Shown here: in pieces, positions 1 through 5,355 of the stretch | How positions within the stretch are numbered: position 1 is the stretch's first letter | Layout of the letters: each line of letters starts with the position of its first letter | Assembly: GCA_003518365.1 (NCBI GenBank) | Contig: DOYU01000006.1 | Location: forward strand, 3,815 to 15,365 | Origin: Candidatus Magasanikiibacteriota bacterium | GTDB lineage: Bacteria; Patescibacteriota; Patescibacteriia; Magasanikbacterales; UBA922 | DNA: 11,551 nucleotides | Direction of reading: 5' to 3' | Translations under genes and position numbers: made by a program | Notes under the pieces: generated by a model | Told to the model about the DNA's origin: nothing | Database searches by the model: none | What the model saw: only the letters and a program-made list of their open reading frames with translations

Positions 1-222
1 GTATTTCTCTTTGGACTCACAGAACCGCTCACACTTTTGATCATTAGTGCAGTCTTGAATGCTTTTTGTATGTTTGTTCATATCGCACTTGTGAATGTGC
101 TCAATATAAAAGAACTTCCAAAAGAAATTCAGGCATCGATCGGCAGAAAAGTTGTATTGTTGATTGCATTTTTATTCTTTGGAATTTTCTCTGCCATAAC
201 TCTTTGGGATAAACTGTTTTAA
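1..222 (+). CDS. C-terminal fragment of an Nramp-like divalent metal transporter
   Basis: The frame is open from the first base, so the gene begins upstream of the window; 73 residues are visible. Two hydrophobic segments are separated by a short loop carrying NIKELPKEIQ, and the protein ends in a second helix containing FLFFGIFSAITLW. In Nramp-family (Mn/Fe proton-coupled) transporters the last helices have the same layout: a membrane segment, a loop with N-x-x-x-LP-K/P, then a final helix with FFGFFS-like residues. The metal-binding helices lie outside the window, so this is a tail-only assignment. It could be another multi-pass membrane protein. The stop is TAA, and a REPIN-like double hairpin follows 13 bases later. 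Confidence 0.5.
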   Translation, partial: VFLFGLTEPLTLLIISAVLNAFCMFVHIALVNVLNIKELPKEIQASIGRKVVLLIAFLFFGIFSAITLWDKLF

Positions 223-235
223 TAGTAAACAACAT

Positions 236-286
236 GTAACTCAAACCTTTAGGTTTGACTGTCTCAGGTCTAAAGACCTGAGTTAC
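236..286. repeat. REPIN-like pair of inverted hairpins
   Basis: Two hairpins sit head to head. The left arm is TCAAACC-TTTA-GGTTTGA (241-258). The right arm is CTCAGGTC-TAAA-GACCTGAG (263-282). Outer arms GTAACTC (236-242) and GAGTTAC (280-286) also pair. Read on the minus strand, the right unit becomes GTAACTCA-GGTC-TTTA-GACC-TGAG, against GTAACTCA-AACC-TTTA-GGTT-TGA for the left. Tail and loop are identical, and the four stem pairs differ with compensation on both sides. That is the organisation of REP doublets (REPINs). It lies between the transporter tail and the HD gene and may be part of the HD gene's leader. Confidence 0.75.
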
Positions 287-298
287 ACAATAGACACT

Positions 299-955
299 AT
301 GAAAAAACTCATCAAACTTCTTTCCATCCTCCAACTCACAAAAGAACAACCGCTCACTGGCTACCTTGCAGCAGGAATCAATATCCACGATCTTCCCTCT
401 CTTGCTGAGCATCAATATACGGCAGCAGTTATAGGATACTTCGTTGCCCACAGGATACAAGAAGCTGGAGGAAATATAGATGTACACAAACTCATGCTCA
501 TGCTCCTCTTTCATGATTTAGGCGAACTTTTTGGTGGCGACGTGGCTGCCCCACTGAGTAGAAAATATCCAGATTTGAAAGTACATAAAGATAAAATCGG
601 CGATAGAGCAATCCAACTCCTCTCAGAATTTATGAATGAAAAAGAAAAACAAGATTTTCTGGCTATCTACGAAGAATCAGAACGTGGGACGACGGATGAA
701 AAAATTGTTGCAAAAATTATTGACCAAATAGATCATCAATTCTTTTTTGAACATCACAACTACGACAGCAAATTTCATTATGGGATAGAAGACTCGAGAC
801 CTGGATTTATCCAAAAATATATTGTAGACAAAACAGCATCCATTCAAGATCCTATAACAAAAAAAGTTATGGATGACTTTCTCGAAAGTTTTGTTCACGA
901 CTTTTACCAAAAAGGCTTCCAGCCACGAACACTACTGCTTGATGATGAAAAATAA
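299..955 (+). CDS. HD-domain hydrolase, YfbR/HDDC2-like 5'-deoxynucleotidase
   Basis: The 218-residue soluble protein carries the metal-binding signature of HD phosphohydrolases. His38 is in AEHQYTAAVIGY, His72-Asp73 in LLFHDLGELFGGDV, and Asp142 (or Asp145) in AKIIDQIDHQ. Glu76 and Asp81 match the E-x(4)-D feature seen after the HD pair in YfbR-type nucleotidases (HD_3 group), which dephosphorylate deoxynucleoside monophosphates in the cytoplasm. The length fits that family. Start ATG 299 is the first in frame; there is no Shine-Dalgarno before it. The gene stands alone, with a repeat upstream and a terminator-like hairpin right after the stop. The substrate cannot be read from sequence; a related nucleotide or phosphonate hydrolase is possible. 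Confidence 0.72.
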   Translation: MKKLIKLLSILQLTKEQPLTGYLAAGINIHDLPSLAEHQYTAAVIGYFVAHRIQEAGGNIDVHKLMLMLLFHDLGELFGGDVAAPLSRKYPDLKVHKDKIGDRAIQLLSEFMNEKEKQDFLAIYEESERGTTDEKIVAKIIDQIDHQFFFEHHNYDSKFHYGIEDSRPGFIQKYIVDKTASIQDPITKKVMDDFLESFVHDFYQKGFQPRTLLLDDEK

Positions 956-977
956 AAAACAACGTCATGCGTTGTTT
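950..977 (-). terminator. Intrinsic terminator for the minus-strand unknown gene (possibly bidirectional)
   Basis: The stem is AAACAACG (957-964) with CGTTGTTT (970-977) around a 5-nt loop. On the minus strand it is followed by a T-rich run, the complement of 950-959, so it should stop transcripts coming from the gene at 1054-1374. On the plus strand it directly follows the HD gene stop, but only TTTC trails it, so termination there would be weaker. Confidence 0.6.
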
Positions 978-1004
978 CAAAATCTGTGTAATCAATGTTT
1001 TGGG

Positions 1005-1036
1005 AAGCAGCGCCGACAGGAGTGTCGGCGCTGCTT
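1005..1036. repeat. Long GC-rich perfect hairpin
   Basis: A 14-bp perfect stem, AAGCAGCGCCGACA (1005-1018) and its complement (1023-1036), closes the 4-nt loop GGAG. It lies 18 bases downstream of the stop of the minus-strand gene at 1054-1374. No T-run follows on either strand, so alone it is not a classical terminator. It may protect the transcript's 3' end or act together with the hairpin at 957-977. It shares the GC-rich character of the neighbouring gene rather than of the surrounding genome. Confidence 0.65.
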
Positions 1037-1053
1037 GGGTGTCCAGCTGAGCG

Positions 1054-1374
1054 TCAGCGCATCTTGAGATTGGCCGGGGTGTAGATCTTGCAGGGATCCT
1101 GGCCAACCCCCTTGTTGATGTAGCGAACTTGTCCGCACCTCAGAATCTCGAGCACCGCTCGAGCAACATCCTGAGGCTCAAATTTGCTGGGCATTCTGTA
1201 GCTCACGGGCTCGCCTTTCGGATCGTCACAACTTTTGACAGTGAGCCGTAACGACCTCTTGTCAGCATCGTCAACGATCGTGACCAATGTGACCTGGTCA
1301 GGTTCTAGTCCGAAGAGAAACTCCCGCATATACCAACGGGTTCGAACAAGACGAAACCACCTAGCAAGGATCAT
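1054..1374 (-). CDS. Small GC-richer cassette gene of unknown function (106 aa)
   Basis: I do not recognise this protein. It starts MILARWFRLVRTRWYM, basic and aromatic, then has an acidic and hydrophobic middle (LEPDQVTLVTIVDDADKR) and ends KIYTPANLKMR. No signal peptide or convincing membrane helix is visible; three Cys residues are present. ATG 1374 is chosen over the upstream TTG (1392) because a strong Shine-Dalgarno, CGGAGGG, ends six bases before it. Almost no other gene here has one. The DNA is visibly richer in G and C than its neighbours. It has its own promoter (1441-1469), a leader of about 60 nt and downstream hairpins (1005-1036, 957-977), so it is a self-contained unit inserted between the HD gene and the murG operon. 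Its character suggests recent acquisition or special codon use, which is inference. Confidence 0.6.
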   Translation of the reverse strand: MILARWFRLVRTRWYMREFLFGLEPDQVTLVTIVDDADKRSLRLTVKSCDDPKGEPVSYRMPSKFEPQDVARAVLEILRCGQVRYINKGVGQDPCKIYTPANLKMR

Positions 1375-1440
1375 TGCAGCCCTCCGAAACAACGAACCGC
1401 AGTGCAGTGCCCTTATAGCACTACCTCAGCAGAGCAAATC

Positions 1441-1469
1441 AACATAACAAAAAAAAACGTCTCTGTCAA
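1441..1469 (-). promoter_or_regulatory. Sigma70-type promoter for the unknown gene, inside a terminator
   Basis: On the minus strand TTGACA (1469-1464) is followed by a 17-base spacer and TATGTT (1446-1441). The spacer holds a run of nine T. The -35 box lies in the loop and stem of the hairpin at 1457-1478, and the spacer is the T-run of the same terminator. Predicted transcription starts near 1434 and leads into the ATG at 1374. Confidence 0.65.
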
Positions 1470-1486
1470 GAGAGTCGTCTTTTTTT
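1449..1486. terminator. Bidirectional intrinsic terminator
   Basis: Stem TCTCT (1460-1464) / AGAGA (1469-1473) with loop GTCA is extended across a two-base bulge by ACG (1457-1459) / CGT (1476-1478). It is flanked by nine A on the left and seven T on the right. Each strand therefore reads hairpin plus T-run. On the minus strand it would end the murG operon and the Lys-rich ORF. Confidence 0.7.
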
Positions 1487-1511
1487 GTGTAAAAAAATTG
1501 TATATATATGA

Positions 1512-1679
1512 TCAATCTTTTTTCTCTTTTTCTTCCTTTTCTATATCCTTTTCTGCAATCTTTTTTCCTATATCAAAAAATTTCTTTTTATCATCTTTCT
1601 TTTTCTTATCATCATCTCCTGGCTGCGTAGAGGCAAAAAGAAATGAAGTTCGTTTGTCGTCAAGTGGTCCACCTATCAT
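1512..1679 (-). CDS. Possible small Lys/Asp/Glu-rich protein (55 aa)
   Basis: Unrecognised and doubtful. The frame continues upstream to ATG 1709 (65 aa), with another ATG at 1685. I choose 1679 because a promoter-like pair at 1688-1716 would start transcription close to it. The sequence begins MIGGPLDDKRTSFLF and then becomes a charged low-complexity tail (DDDKKKKDDKKK, EKEEKEKKD) that would form a charged helix or be disordered. It lies just after murG on the same strand and before the terminator at 1449-1486, as a last operon gene would. No Shine-Dalgarno is present. Low-complexity ORFs arise easily in A-rich DNA, so it may not be translated. Confidence 0.33.
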   Translation of the reverse strand: MIGGPLDDKRTSFLFASTQPGDDDKKKKDDKKKFFDIGKKIAEKDIEKEEKEKKD

Positions 1680-1684
1680 ATACA

Positions 1685-1716
1685 TGTACTGTAGTACACA
1701 TATATACATTTGTCAA
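1685..1716 (-). promoter_or_regulatory. Candidate promoter overlapping an inverted repeat after murG
   Basis: On the minus strand TTGACA (1716-1711) is followed after 17 bases by TACAGT (1693-1688), a moderate -10 box. The -10 lies inside an inverted repeat, TGTACT-gt-AGTACA (1685-1698), which has the shape of an operator. No regulator is identified. This would give the Lys-rich ORF a separate, possibly leaderless, transcript. Confidence 0.35.
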
Positions 1717-1730
1717 GCTCTGCGGTGAGG

Positions 1731-2807
1731 TTACTTTTGAATAATAGAATCAAACATAACCAAAATCTTTGTTTCAGCAGCTTGTGGAAGGAGCGCCTGC
1801 AATCGCGCACCAAGTTCTTTCTTTTTCACGGGAGATTCGAGAAGCTCTCGAATCTTTTTTGCCAAAAAGTTTCCGTCTGCAGTTGTTTCATTGATGATGA
1901 CTGCAGCATCAGCTTTTGCAAGATACGCAACATTTTGTTCTTGATGACCAGGCTTTGGGATGAGAATGGCAGGCTTTCCAAGTGCCGCAATCTCTGTGAT
2001 AGTCCCAAATCCACCGCGTGAAATAATAATATCCGCGGCAGCATAGACGTCTTTCATCTCATCTGTAAAGAATGGAAAAATCTGATAATACGCAAAATGC
2101 TTTACTGCACGCTGCACTAATTCTTGCGGGCGATCCCTTCCCGTGAGATGAATCACTTGCGCAAACCCTTTCAAATGTTGGACAGCTTCTACGACAAGTT
2201 GATTGACCCTGAGTGACCCTGTTCCCCCACCAGTGACAAAGATCAATGGCAAGGTAGGATTAAGATTAAATTGTTTCATGGCCGCTTCTTTTGAACCAGA
2301 CAAAATTTCTTTTCGTATTGGATTTCCAAGCCATATTGTCTTTTTCTTTGGAAATAATGTTGTTGAGGCTTCAAGAGCCGTTGTAATTTTCGTTGCACTC
2401 CTTGCCATAATTCTATTCGAAAGCCCGACAACGACGTCCTGCTGATGCACCCACGTCGGGATGCCAAGCCACCACGCAGCCCAATGCACGGGCACAGAAG
2501 TATATCCACCAGCTGAAATACACACGTCAGGACGTTCATGAAGAAGTAAATTCAGTGCAGCAAAAAATGCACCAATCATTTTGAATACATCGATGATATT
2601 GAGTGGAGAAAAATAACGACGGAGTTTACTGCTTGGGATGGTAAAAAAAAGGATATCTTTTTTTTCTACCAACGATTTTTCTGGACCATGTTTCGTTCCT
2701 ACCCAGACCGCTTTTGCTTCTGGATGTGCATCCTGAAGCACATCCCAAATAGCAAGGAGTGGTGTCACTGGACCAAGTGTGCCGCCGCCTGAAAATAATA
2801 CTTTCAT
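1731..2807 (-). CDS. murG: MurG, UDP-GlcNAc:lipid I N-acetylglucosaminyltransferase
   Basis: MurG adds GlcNAc from UDP-GlcNAc to undecaprenyl-PP-MurNAc-pentapeptide (lipid I) at the inner face of the membrane, giving lipid II. The 358 residues are full length and GT-B in layout. The N-domain has FSGGGTLGPVTPLLAI (5-20), SAGGYTSVP (98-106), HQQDVVVGLSNR (121-132) and GNPIRKEIL (161-169). The C-domain has VTGGGTGS (191-198) and SRGGFGTITEIAALGKPAILIP (263-284), the donor-binding region. The usual GGTGGH is GGGTLGP, with Pro for His, and HEQN is HQQD. I believe this is the CPR form of the enzyme. ATG 2807 has no Shine-Dalgarno. It follows ftsW and the NUDIX gene with a 30-base gap, as part of one operon supplying and polymerising lipid II. 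Confidence 0.9.
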   Translation of the reverse strand: MKVLFSGGGTLGPVTPLLAIWDVLQDAHPEAKAVWVGTKHGPEKSLVEKKDILFFTIPSSKLRRYFSPLNIIDVFKMIGAFFAALNLLLHERPDVCISAGGYTSVPVHWAAWWLGIPTWVHQQDVVVGLSNRIMARSATKITTALEASTTLFPKKKTIWLGNPIRKEILSGSKEAAMKQFNLNPTLPLIFVTGGGTGSLRVNQLVVEAVQHLKGFAQVIHLTGRDRPQELVQRAVKHFAYYQIFPFFTDEMKDVYAAADIIISRGGFGTITEIAALGKPAILIPKPGHQEQNVAYLAKADAAVIINETTADGNFLAKKIRELLESPVKKKELGARLQALLPQAAETKILVMFDSIIQK

Positions 2808-2837
2808 AAATATATGATACTAATTGTACAAATGAAA

Positions 2838-3278
2838 CTATTCCCAGCCATACTCACTATAATGAACACCATGTGCAATGGCTTTAAGGACAGATACCAC
2901 TTCTGGGAGTGTTTTTTCTGGAAGGTGCTGTTCATCAAACCATTGCATGTCATCAGCCTTATCTGGCTCCATATTTGTAGGATTCCCCTGCCAATGTGAT
3001 GCAACAAAAAATATGTCGATATATTCACGTTCAGGATTAGATCTGTGCATAATATGTTCAACATTGACATCATCTCGAGTAATGACAATACCGGCTTCTT
3101 CCATTGCCTCTCGGATTACAGCATCTGTAGCAGATTCATTTCCATCGAGATGTCCTGCTATAGGCGTATAAAATCCATTCATGTAATGTGTATTAAATCT
3201 TCTAAGCAACAACAATTTTTCATTTTTTTCAAGAATCAAATACACTGCAACGTAAATTTTAAACCGTGTATCTTTCAT
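2838..3278 (-). CDS. NUDIX hydrolase
   Basis: A complete Nudix box G-x5-E-x7-REUxEExGU is present as GHLDGNE...REAMEEAGI, in a roughly 146-residue protein of typical single-domain size. These enzymes hydrolyse nucleoside diphosphates linked to another group, using Mg held by the box glutamates. The N-terminus (RFKIYVAVYLILEKNEKLLLLRR) and the FYTPIAGHLDGNES stretch fit NTP- or sugar-nucleotide-cleaving members. Start is chosen at ATG 3278 (MKDTRFK). ATG 3293 and TTG 3296 are also in frame and would nearly touch the ftsW stop. No Shine-Dalgarno is seen. Its place between ftsW and murG suggests co-expression with wall synthesis, but the substrate is unknown. Confidence 0.85.
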   Translation of the reverse strand: MKDTRFKIYVAVYLILEKNEKLLLLRRFNTHYMNGFYTPIAGHLDGNESATDAVIREAMEEAGIVITRDDVNVEHIMHRSNPEREYIDIFFVASHWQGNPTNMEPDKADDMQWFDEQHLPEKTLPEVVSVLKAIAHGVHYSEYGWE

Positions 3279-3302
3279 AAAACATAGGAGCATCAATCAG
3301 TA

Positions 3303-4406
3303 TCATACACGCTGCTTACTCACATTGACAACCATTCCAACAGCAGCGAGCGAAACCATGAGCGCAGTCCCTCCGTGGCTCACGAATGGTAATGGTACAC
3401 CGGTGAGCGGTAACAGTCCAACCATCGCACCGATATTTAAAAGGGACTGAATAAAAAACCATGCCATAATACCGGCAACCAAAAGCTGCCCAAAGGTATC
3501 AGGTGCATGCTTTGCAATCTTGAAACCGAGAAAAACGATATACACAAGCAAAAAAAGAAATCCAGCAGCAACGATAAACCCAAGCTCTTCTGCCATCACT
3601 GCATAAATACTATCGGCATGCACTTCTGGTAAATATGCAAATTTTTGCTTTGAATGGCCGAGTCCTTGTCCAAAAAGACCACCAGATCCGATAGCCAGAA
3701 ACGCTTGATTGATATGATAGCCTTGCCCAAGTGGGTCAAGCTCTGGATGGAGAAAAGTCGTGAACCGAGCCGCTCGATACGGCGCAGCCCAGATCATAAT
3801 CAAAAAGAGAATAACTCCTGCAAACGCCAGGAGTGACAAATGTGTATATCTGGTACGTCCGAAAAAAAGCATGGCAAAAAGGATACCAAACAAAATAAAC
3901 ACGGTTCCAATATCTGGTTGCAAGATAACAAGCGTTATCGGTATCATGGCAAGCCCAAGCGTAAGCAGAAATCCTTCCTTAAAATTTGTCACACTCTCAA
4001 CATGATGACTCATGTATGCTGCAAGAAAAATAATACTTCCAAGTTTTGCAAATTCTGCTGGCTGCACTGAAAAACTCCCAATCACAATCCAGCTATGCGC
4101 TGCTGTGCCAAGCGTGGAACCTATGCCAGGCAAAAAAGGCAGTATCAAGACTCCAATCATGAGAACAAAGATAAACATGGCAAGACGTCTCAACAAATGA
4201 TAATCTAACTTGGCAAACACGTACAATGCCAGGATGCCTGGCAGCACGCCATACAAAAGTTGCCGCTTTACAAAAAAATAACTGTCATCAAAACGCTGGG
4301 CTGCCATGACATTGCTCGCAGACGCGAGCACCATAAGCCCAAAAAGTACCAAGAAGCAGATCGCACCCAAAAATTTATAATCAGCAACGCCGAAGTGTGC
4401 CTTCAT
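3303..4406 (-). CDS. ftsW: SEDS-family peptidoglycan glycosyltransferase, FtsW-like
   Basis: The 367-residue protein has about ten membrane helices and the SEDS hallmarks. These are SWIVIGSFSVQPAEFAKLG (105-123), QPDIGT (163-168), GQGYHINQAFLAIGSGGLFG (227-246), KQKFAYLPEVHADSIYAV (253-270) and LLPLTGVPLPFVSHGG (331-346). Trp106 and Asp265 correspond to the Trp and Asp essential in characterised RodA (B. subtilis Trp105 and Asp280). SEDS proteins polymerise lipid II into glycan strands with a class B PBP; no PBP gene is in the window. FtsW is preferred over RodA because of murG nearby, but sequence alone does not settle it. It follows the small membrane gene by three bases (TAG-tct-ATG), which implies translational coupling. 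Confidence 0.88.
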   Translation of the reverse strand: MKAHFGVADYKFLGAICFLVLFGLMVLASASNVMAAQRFDDSYFFVKRQLLYGVLPGILALYVFAKLDYHLLRRLAMFIFVLMIGVLILPFLPGIGSTLGTAAHSWIVIGSFSVQPAEFAKLGSIIFLAAYMSHHVESVTNFKEGFLLTLGLAMIPITLVILQPDIGTVFILFGILFAMLFFGRTRYTHLSLLAFAGVILFLIMIWAAPYRAARFTTFLHPELDPLGQGYHINQAFLAIGSGGLFGQGLGHSKQKFAYLPEVHADSIYAVMAEELGFIVAAGFLFLLVYIVFLGFKIAKHAPDTFGQLLVAGIMAWFFIQSLLNIGAMVGLLPLTGVPLPFVSHGGTALMVSLAAVGMVVNVSKQRV

Positions 4407-4409
4407 AGA

Positions 4410-4766
4410 CTACACGTTGAGAAATACAAGAAGTGCCGAACTGACGAGAAGAAACATATTCACGAGTACAGCGATGGCATTGAGCAGATATGCGGCAAAC
4501 TCGTCCTGCTTAAATAAAAACCAGCCAAGCAAAGCATTGAGCAAAATAATCAGAAAACCTGCTATCGGAAGCGAGAGGACGTTATACCATGAACCCACTA
4601 AATCAACACCAAAAAGAATATTATAATGCAAAAAGACTTGATCAACACTAGGACGGATATTCAACAATAGCCAAATCCATGATGCAATATTCAACACAAG
4701 ACTACTTCCGAGCAGAATAATATTCTGTCTTTTTTTCAAATATAATTTGAGTGGATATACTTTCAT
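4410..4766 (-). CDS. Small conserved membrane protein of unknown function
   Basis: From ATG 4766 the product is 118 residues: a basic N-terminus (MKVYPLKLYLKKRQ), then three or four hydrophobic helices. Between the first two is a loop with VFLHYNILFGVDLVGSWYN. The C-terminal half contains KQDEFAAYLLNAIAVLVNMF. I recall similar proteins in CPR genomes but know no function. Upstream in-frame ATGs (including 4820) exist, but the promoter at 4776-4804 puts the transcript start within a few bases of 4766, so this start and a leaderless mRNA are preferred. It is the first gene of the ftsW-NUDIX-murG operon, which suggests a cell-envelope role by association only. Confidence 0.7.
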   Translation of the reverse strand: MKVYPLKLYLKKRQNIILLGSSLVLNIASWIWLLLNIRPSVDQVFLHYNILFGVDLVGSWYNVLSLPIAGFLIILLNALLGWFLFKQDEFAAYLLNAIAVLVNMFLLVSSALLVFLNV

Positions 4767-4775
4767 ATGAGCACT

Positions 4776-4804
4776 AGTATAGCCTGTTTTCCCCCTCTTG
4801 ACAA
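4776..4804 (-). promoter_or_regulatory. Promoter of the ftsW-murG operon
   Basis: On the minus strand TTGTCA (4804-4799) and TATACT (4781-4776) are 17 bases apart. The -10 box ends nine bases before ATG 4766, so the mRNA is predicted to be leaderless or nearly so. Its -35 box overlaps the -35 box of the opposite-strand promoter by five bases. Confidence 0.75.
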
Positions 4805-4826
4805 TTTCTCTTTGCTCCATTATAAT
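4798..4826 (+). promoter_or_regulatory. Perfect-consensus sigma70 promoter for the rpmA transcript
   Basis: TTGACA (4798-4803), a 17-base spacer and TATAAT (4821-4826) match the ideal vegetative promoter at every position. Predicted start is near 4833. It points at rpmA, 145 bases downstream, and shares its -35 region with the divergent operon promoter. Confidence 0.85.
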
Positions 4827-4832
4827 GGCCCC

Positions 4833-4977
4833 ACTCTTATATACCGACATGGTCAGCGACGAGTCTCTGTGCAAGGAGGCAGAACTCGGGCAGCGCACTA
4901 TCCCCGCCTACGCAGTCACGTAGCATATAGTGATAAGAAATAGATCCGAAACAAGATGTTCTCTTGTTTCCAAACCT
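4833..4977 (+). ncRNA. Structured leader RNA or small RNA upstream of rpmA
   Basis: Three hairpins can be drawn in the predicted 145-nt leader. First: CGAGT-c-TCTG (4860-4869) pairs with CAGA-ACTCG (4880-4888), presenting AGGAGG in the loop. Second: CACTAT (4896-4901) pairs with ATAGTG (4927-4932) around an inner stem CTACG/CGTAG (4908-4923). Third: GAAACAAGA (4948-4956) pairs with TCTTGTTTC (4962-4970), ending seven bases before the rpmA ATG. The segment is GC-richer than the flanks. It resembles no RNA family I can name; I compared it with SRP RNA and 6S and neither fits. It may be a regulatory leader for L27, a processed small RNA or a short coding unit (see 4849-4923). Confidence 0.45.
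4849..4923 (+). CDS. Possible 24-codon upstream ORF in the rpmA leader
   Basis: ATG 4849 opens a frame of 24 codons, beginning MVSDESLCKEAELGQ, that ends at TAG 4921. Most codons end in G or C, unlike the neighbouring genes. There is no Shine-Dalgarno before it. The frame covers the first two hairpins of the leader, so translation and RNA folding would exclude each other, as in attenuation leaders. It may equally be chance. Confidence 0.25.
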   Translation: MVSDESLCKEAELGQRTIPAYAVT

Positions 4978-5265
4978 ATGGCTCATAAAAAAGCCGGTGG
5001 ATCTACCAGGCTTGGACGAGATTCCAATCCTCAGTACCTGGGCGTAAAGCTCTCTGATGGTCAATTTGCCAAAGCAGGGCAAATCATCACCAGACAACGT
5101 GGTACAAAGATTCACCCTGGCAAGAATGTTGCCCGTGGAAAAGATGATACCCTTTACACGCTCGTAAACGGAATCGTCAAATTCACGACCAAAATGCGAA
5201 CACGGTTTGATGGAACACTCCGCAAAGCGAAATACGCAAACGTGATTCCAAAAGACAAAAAGTAA
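4978..5265 (+). CDS. rpmA: 50S ribosomal protein L27
   Basis: L27 sits near the peptidyl-transferase centre of the large subunit; its flexible N-terminus contacts tRNA. The start ATG 4978 gives MAHKKAGGSTRLGRDSNPQ, the unmistakable L27 opening, with no cleavable N-terminal extension like that of Firmicutes. RQRGTKIHPG and GKDDTLYTLVNG follow, as expected. At 95 residues it is about ten longer than E. coli L27, with a basic C-terminal tail (LRKAKYANVIPKDKK). No Shine-Dalgarno precedes the start; a 9-bp hairpin ends seven bases before it. Its usual partner rplU (L21) is absent here. The gene is monocistronic: perfect promoter upstream, strong terminator six bases after the stop. Confidence 0.97.
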   Translation: MAHKKAGGSTRLGRDSNPQYLGVKLSDGQFAKAGQIITRQRGTKIHPGKNVARGKDDTLYTLVNGIVKFTTKMRTRFDGTLRKAKYANVIPKDKK

Positions 5266-5270
5266 AGACT

Positions 5271-5299
5271 AAAAAATCCGCCGACGAGGCGGATTTTTG
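5271..5299 (+). terminator. Intrinsic terminator of rpmA
   Basis: Stem ATCCGCC (5276-5282) / GGCGGAT (5288-5294) with loop GACGA is preceded by six A and followed by a T-run. This is a textbook rho-independent terminator and could act on both strands. Confidence 0.9.
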
Positions 5300-5329
5300 T
5301 TTGCCAAAATATGCAATTACATAAAAAAT

Positions 5330-5338
5330 TGCTATACT
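5330..5338 (+). promoter_or_regulatory. Extended -10 promoter for the SemiSWEET operon
   Basis: TG-c-TATACT (5330-5338) fits an extended -10 element. No good -35 box lies 17 bases upstream. The predicted leader of about 65 nt contains the palindromic repeat at 5356-5389. Confidence 0.5.
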
Positions 5339-5355
5339 TTCTACATTCTGAATTC

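Noticed and set aside
236..286. CRISPR repeats or tRNA-like cloverleaf
   Set aside because: There are only two units, in inverted orientation, without spacers, and no tRNA consensus bases; REPIN-like structure explains it better.
1402..1728. 108-codon plus-strand frame rich in Ser and Phe
   Set aside because: It is the complement of the Lys-rich stretch, crosses a terminator and a promoter, and has no start signals.
4873..4878. AGGAGG as a ribosome binding site
   Set aside because: No ATG, GTG or TTG start lies at a suitable distance downstream; the motif sits in a hairpin loop.
4410..4898. Long version of the membrane protein starting upstream of 4766
   Set aside because: The extra N-terminus would read through the -10 and -35 boxes of the operon's promoter and is not membrane-protein-like.
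4833..4935. Signal recognition particle RNA or 6S RNA
   Set aside because: CATGGTCAG and AAGGAGGCAG recall the SRP domain, but the required GGAA-type tip and flanking loop do not fit, and the 6S bubble layout is absent.
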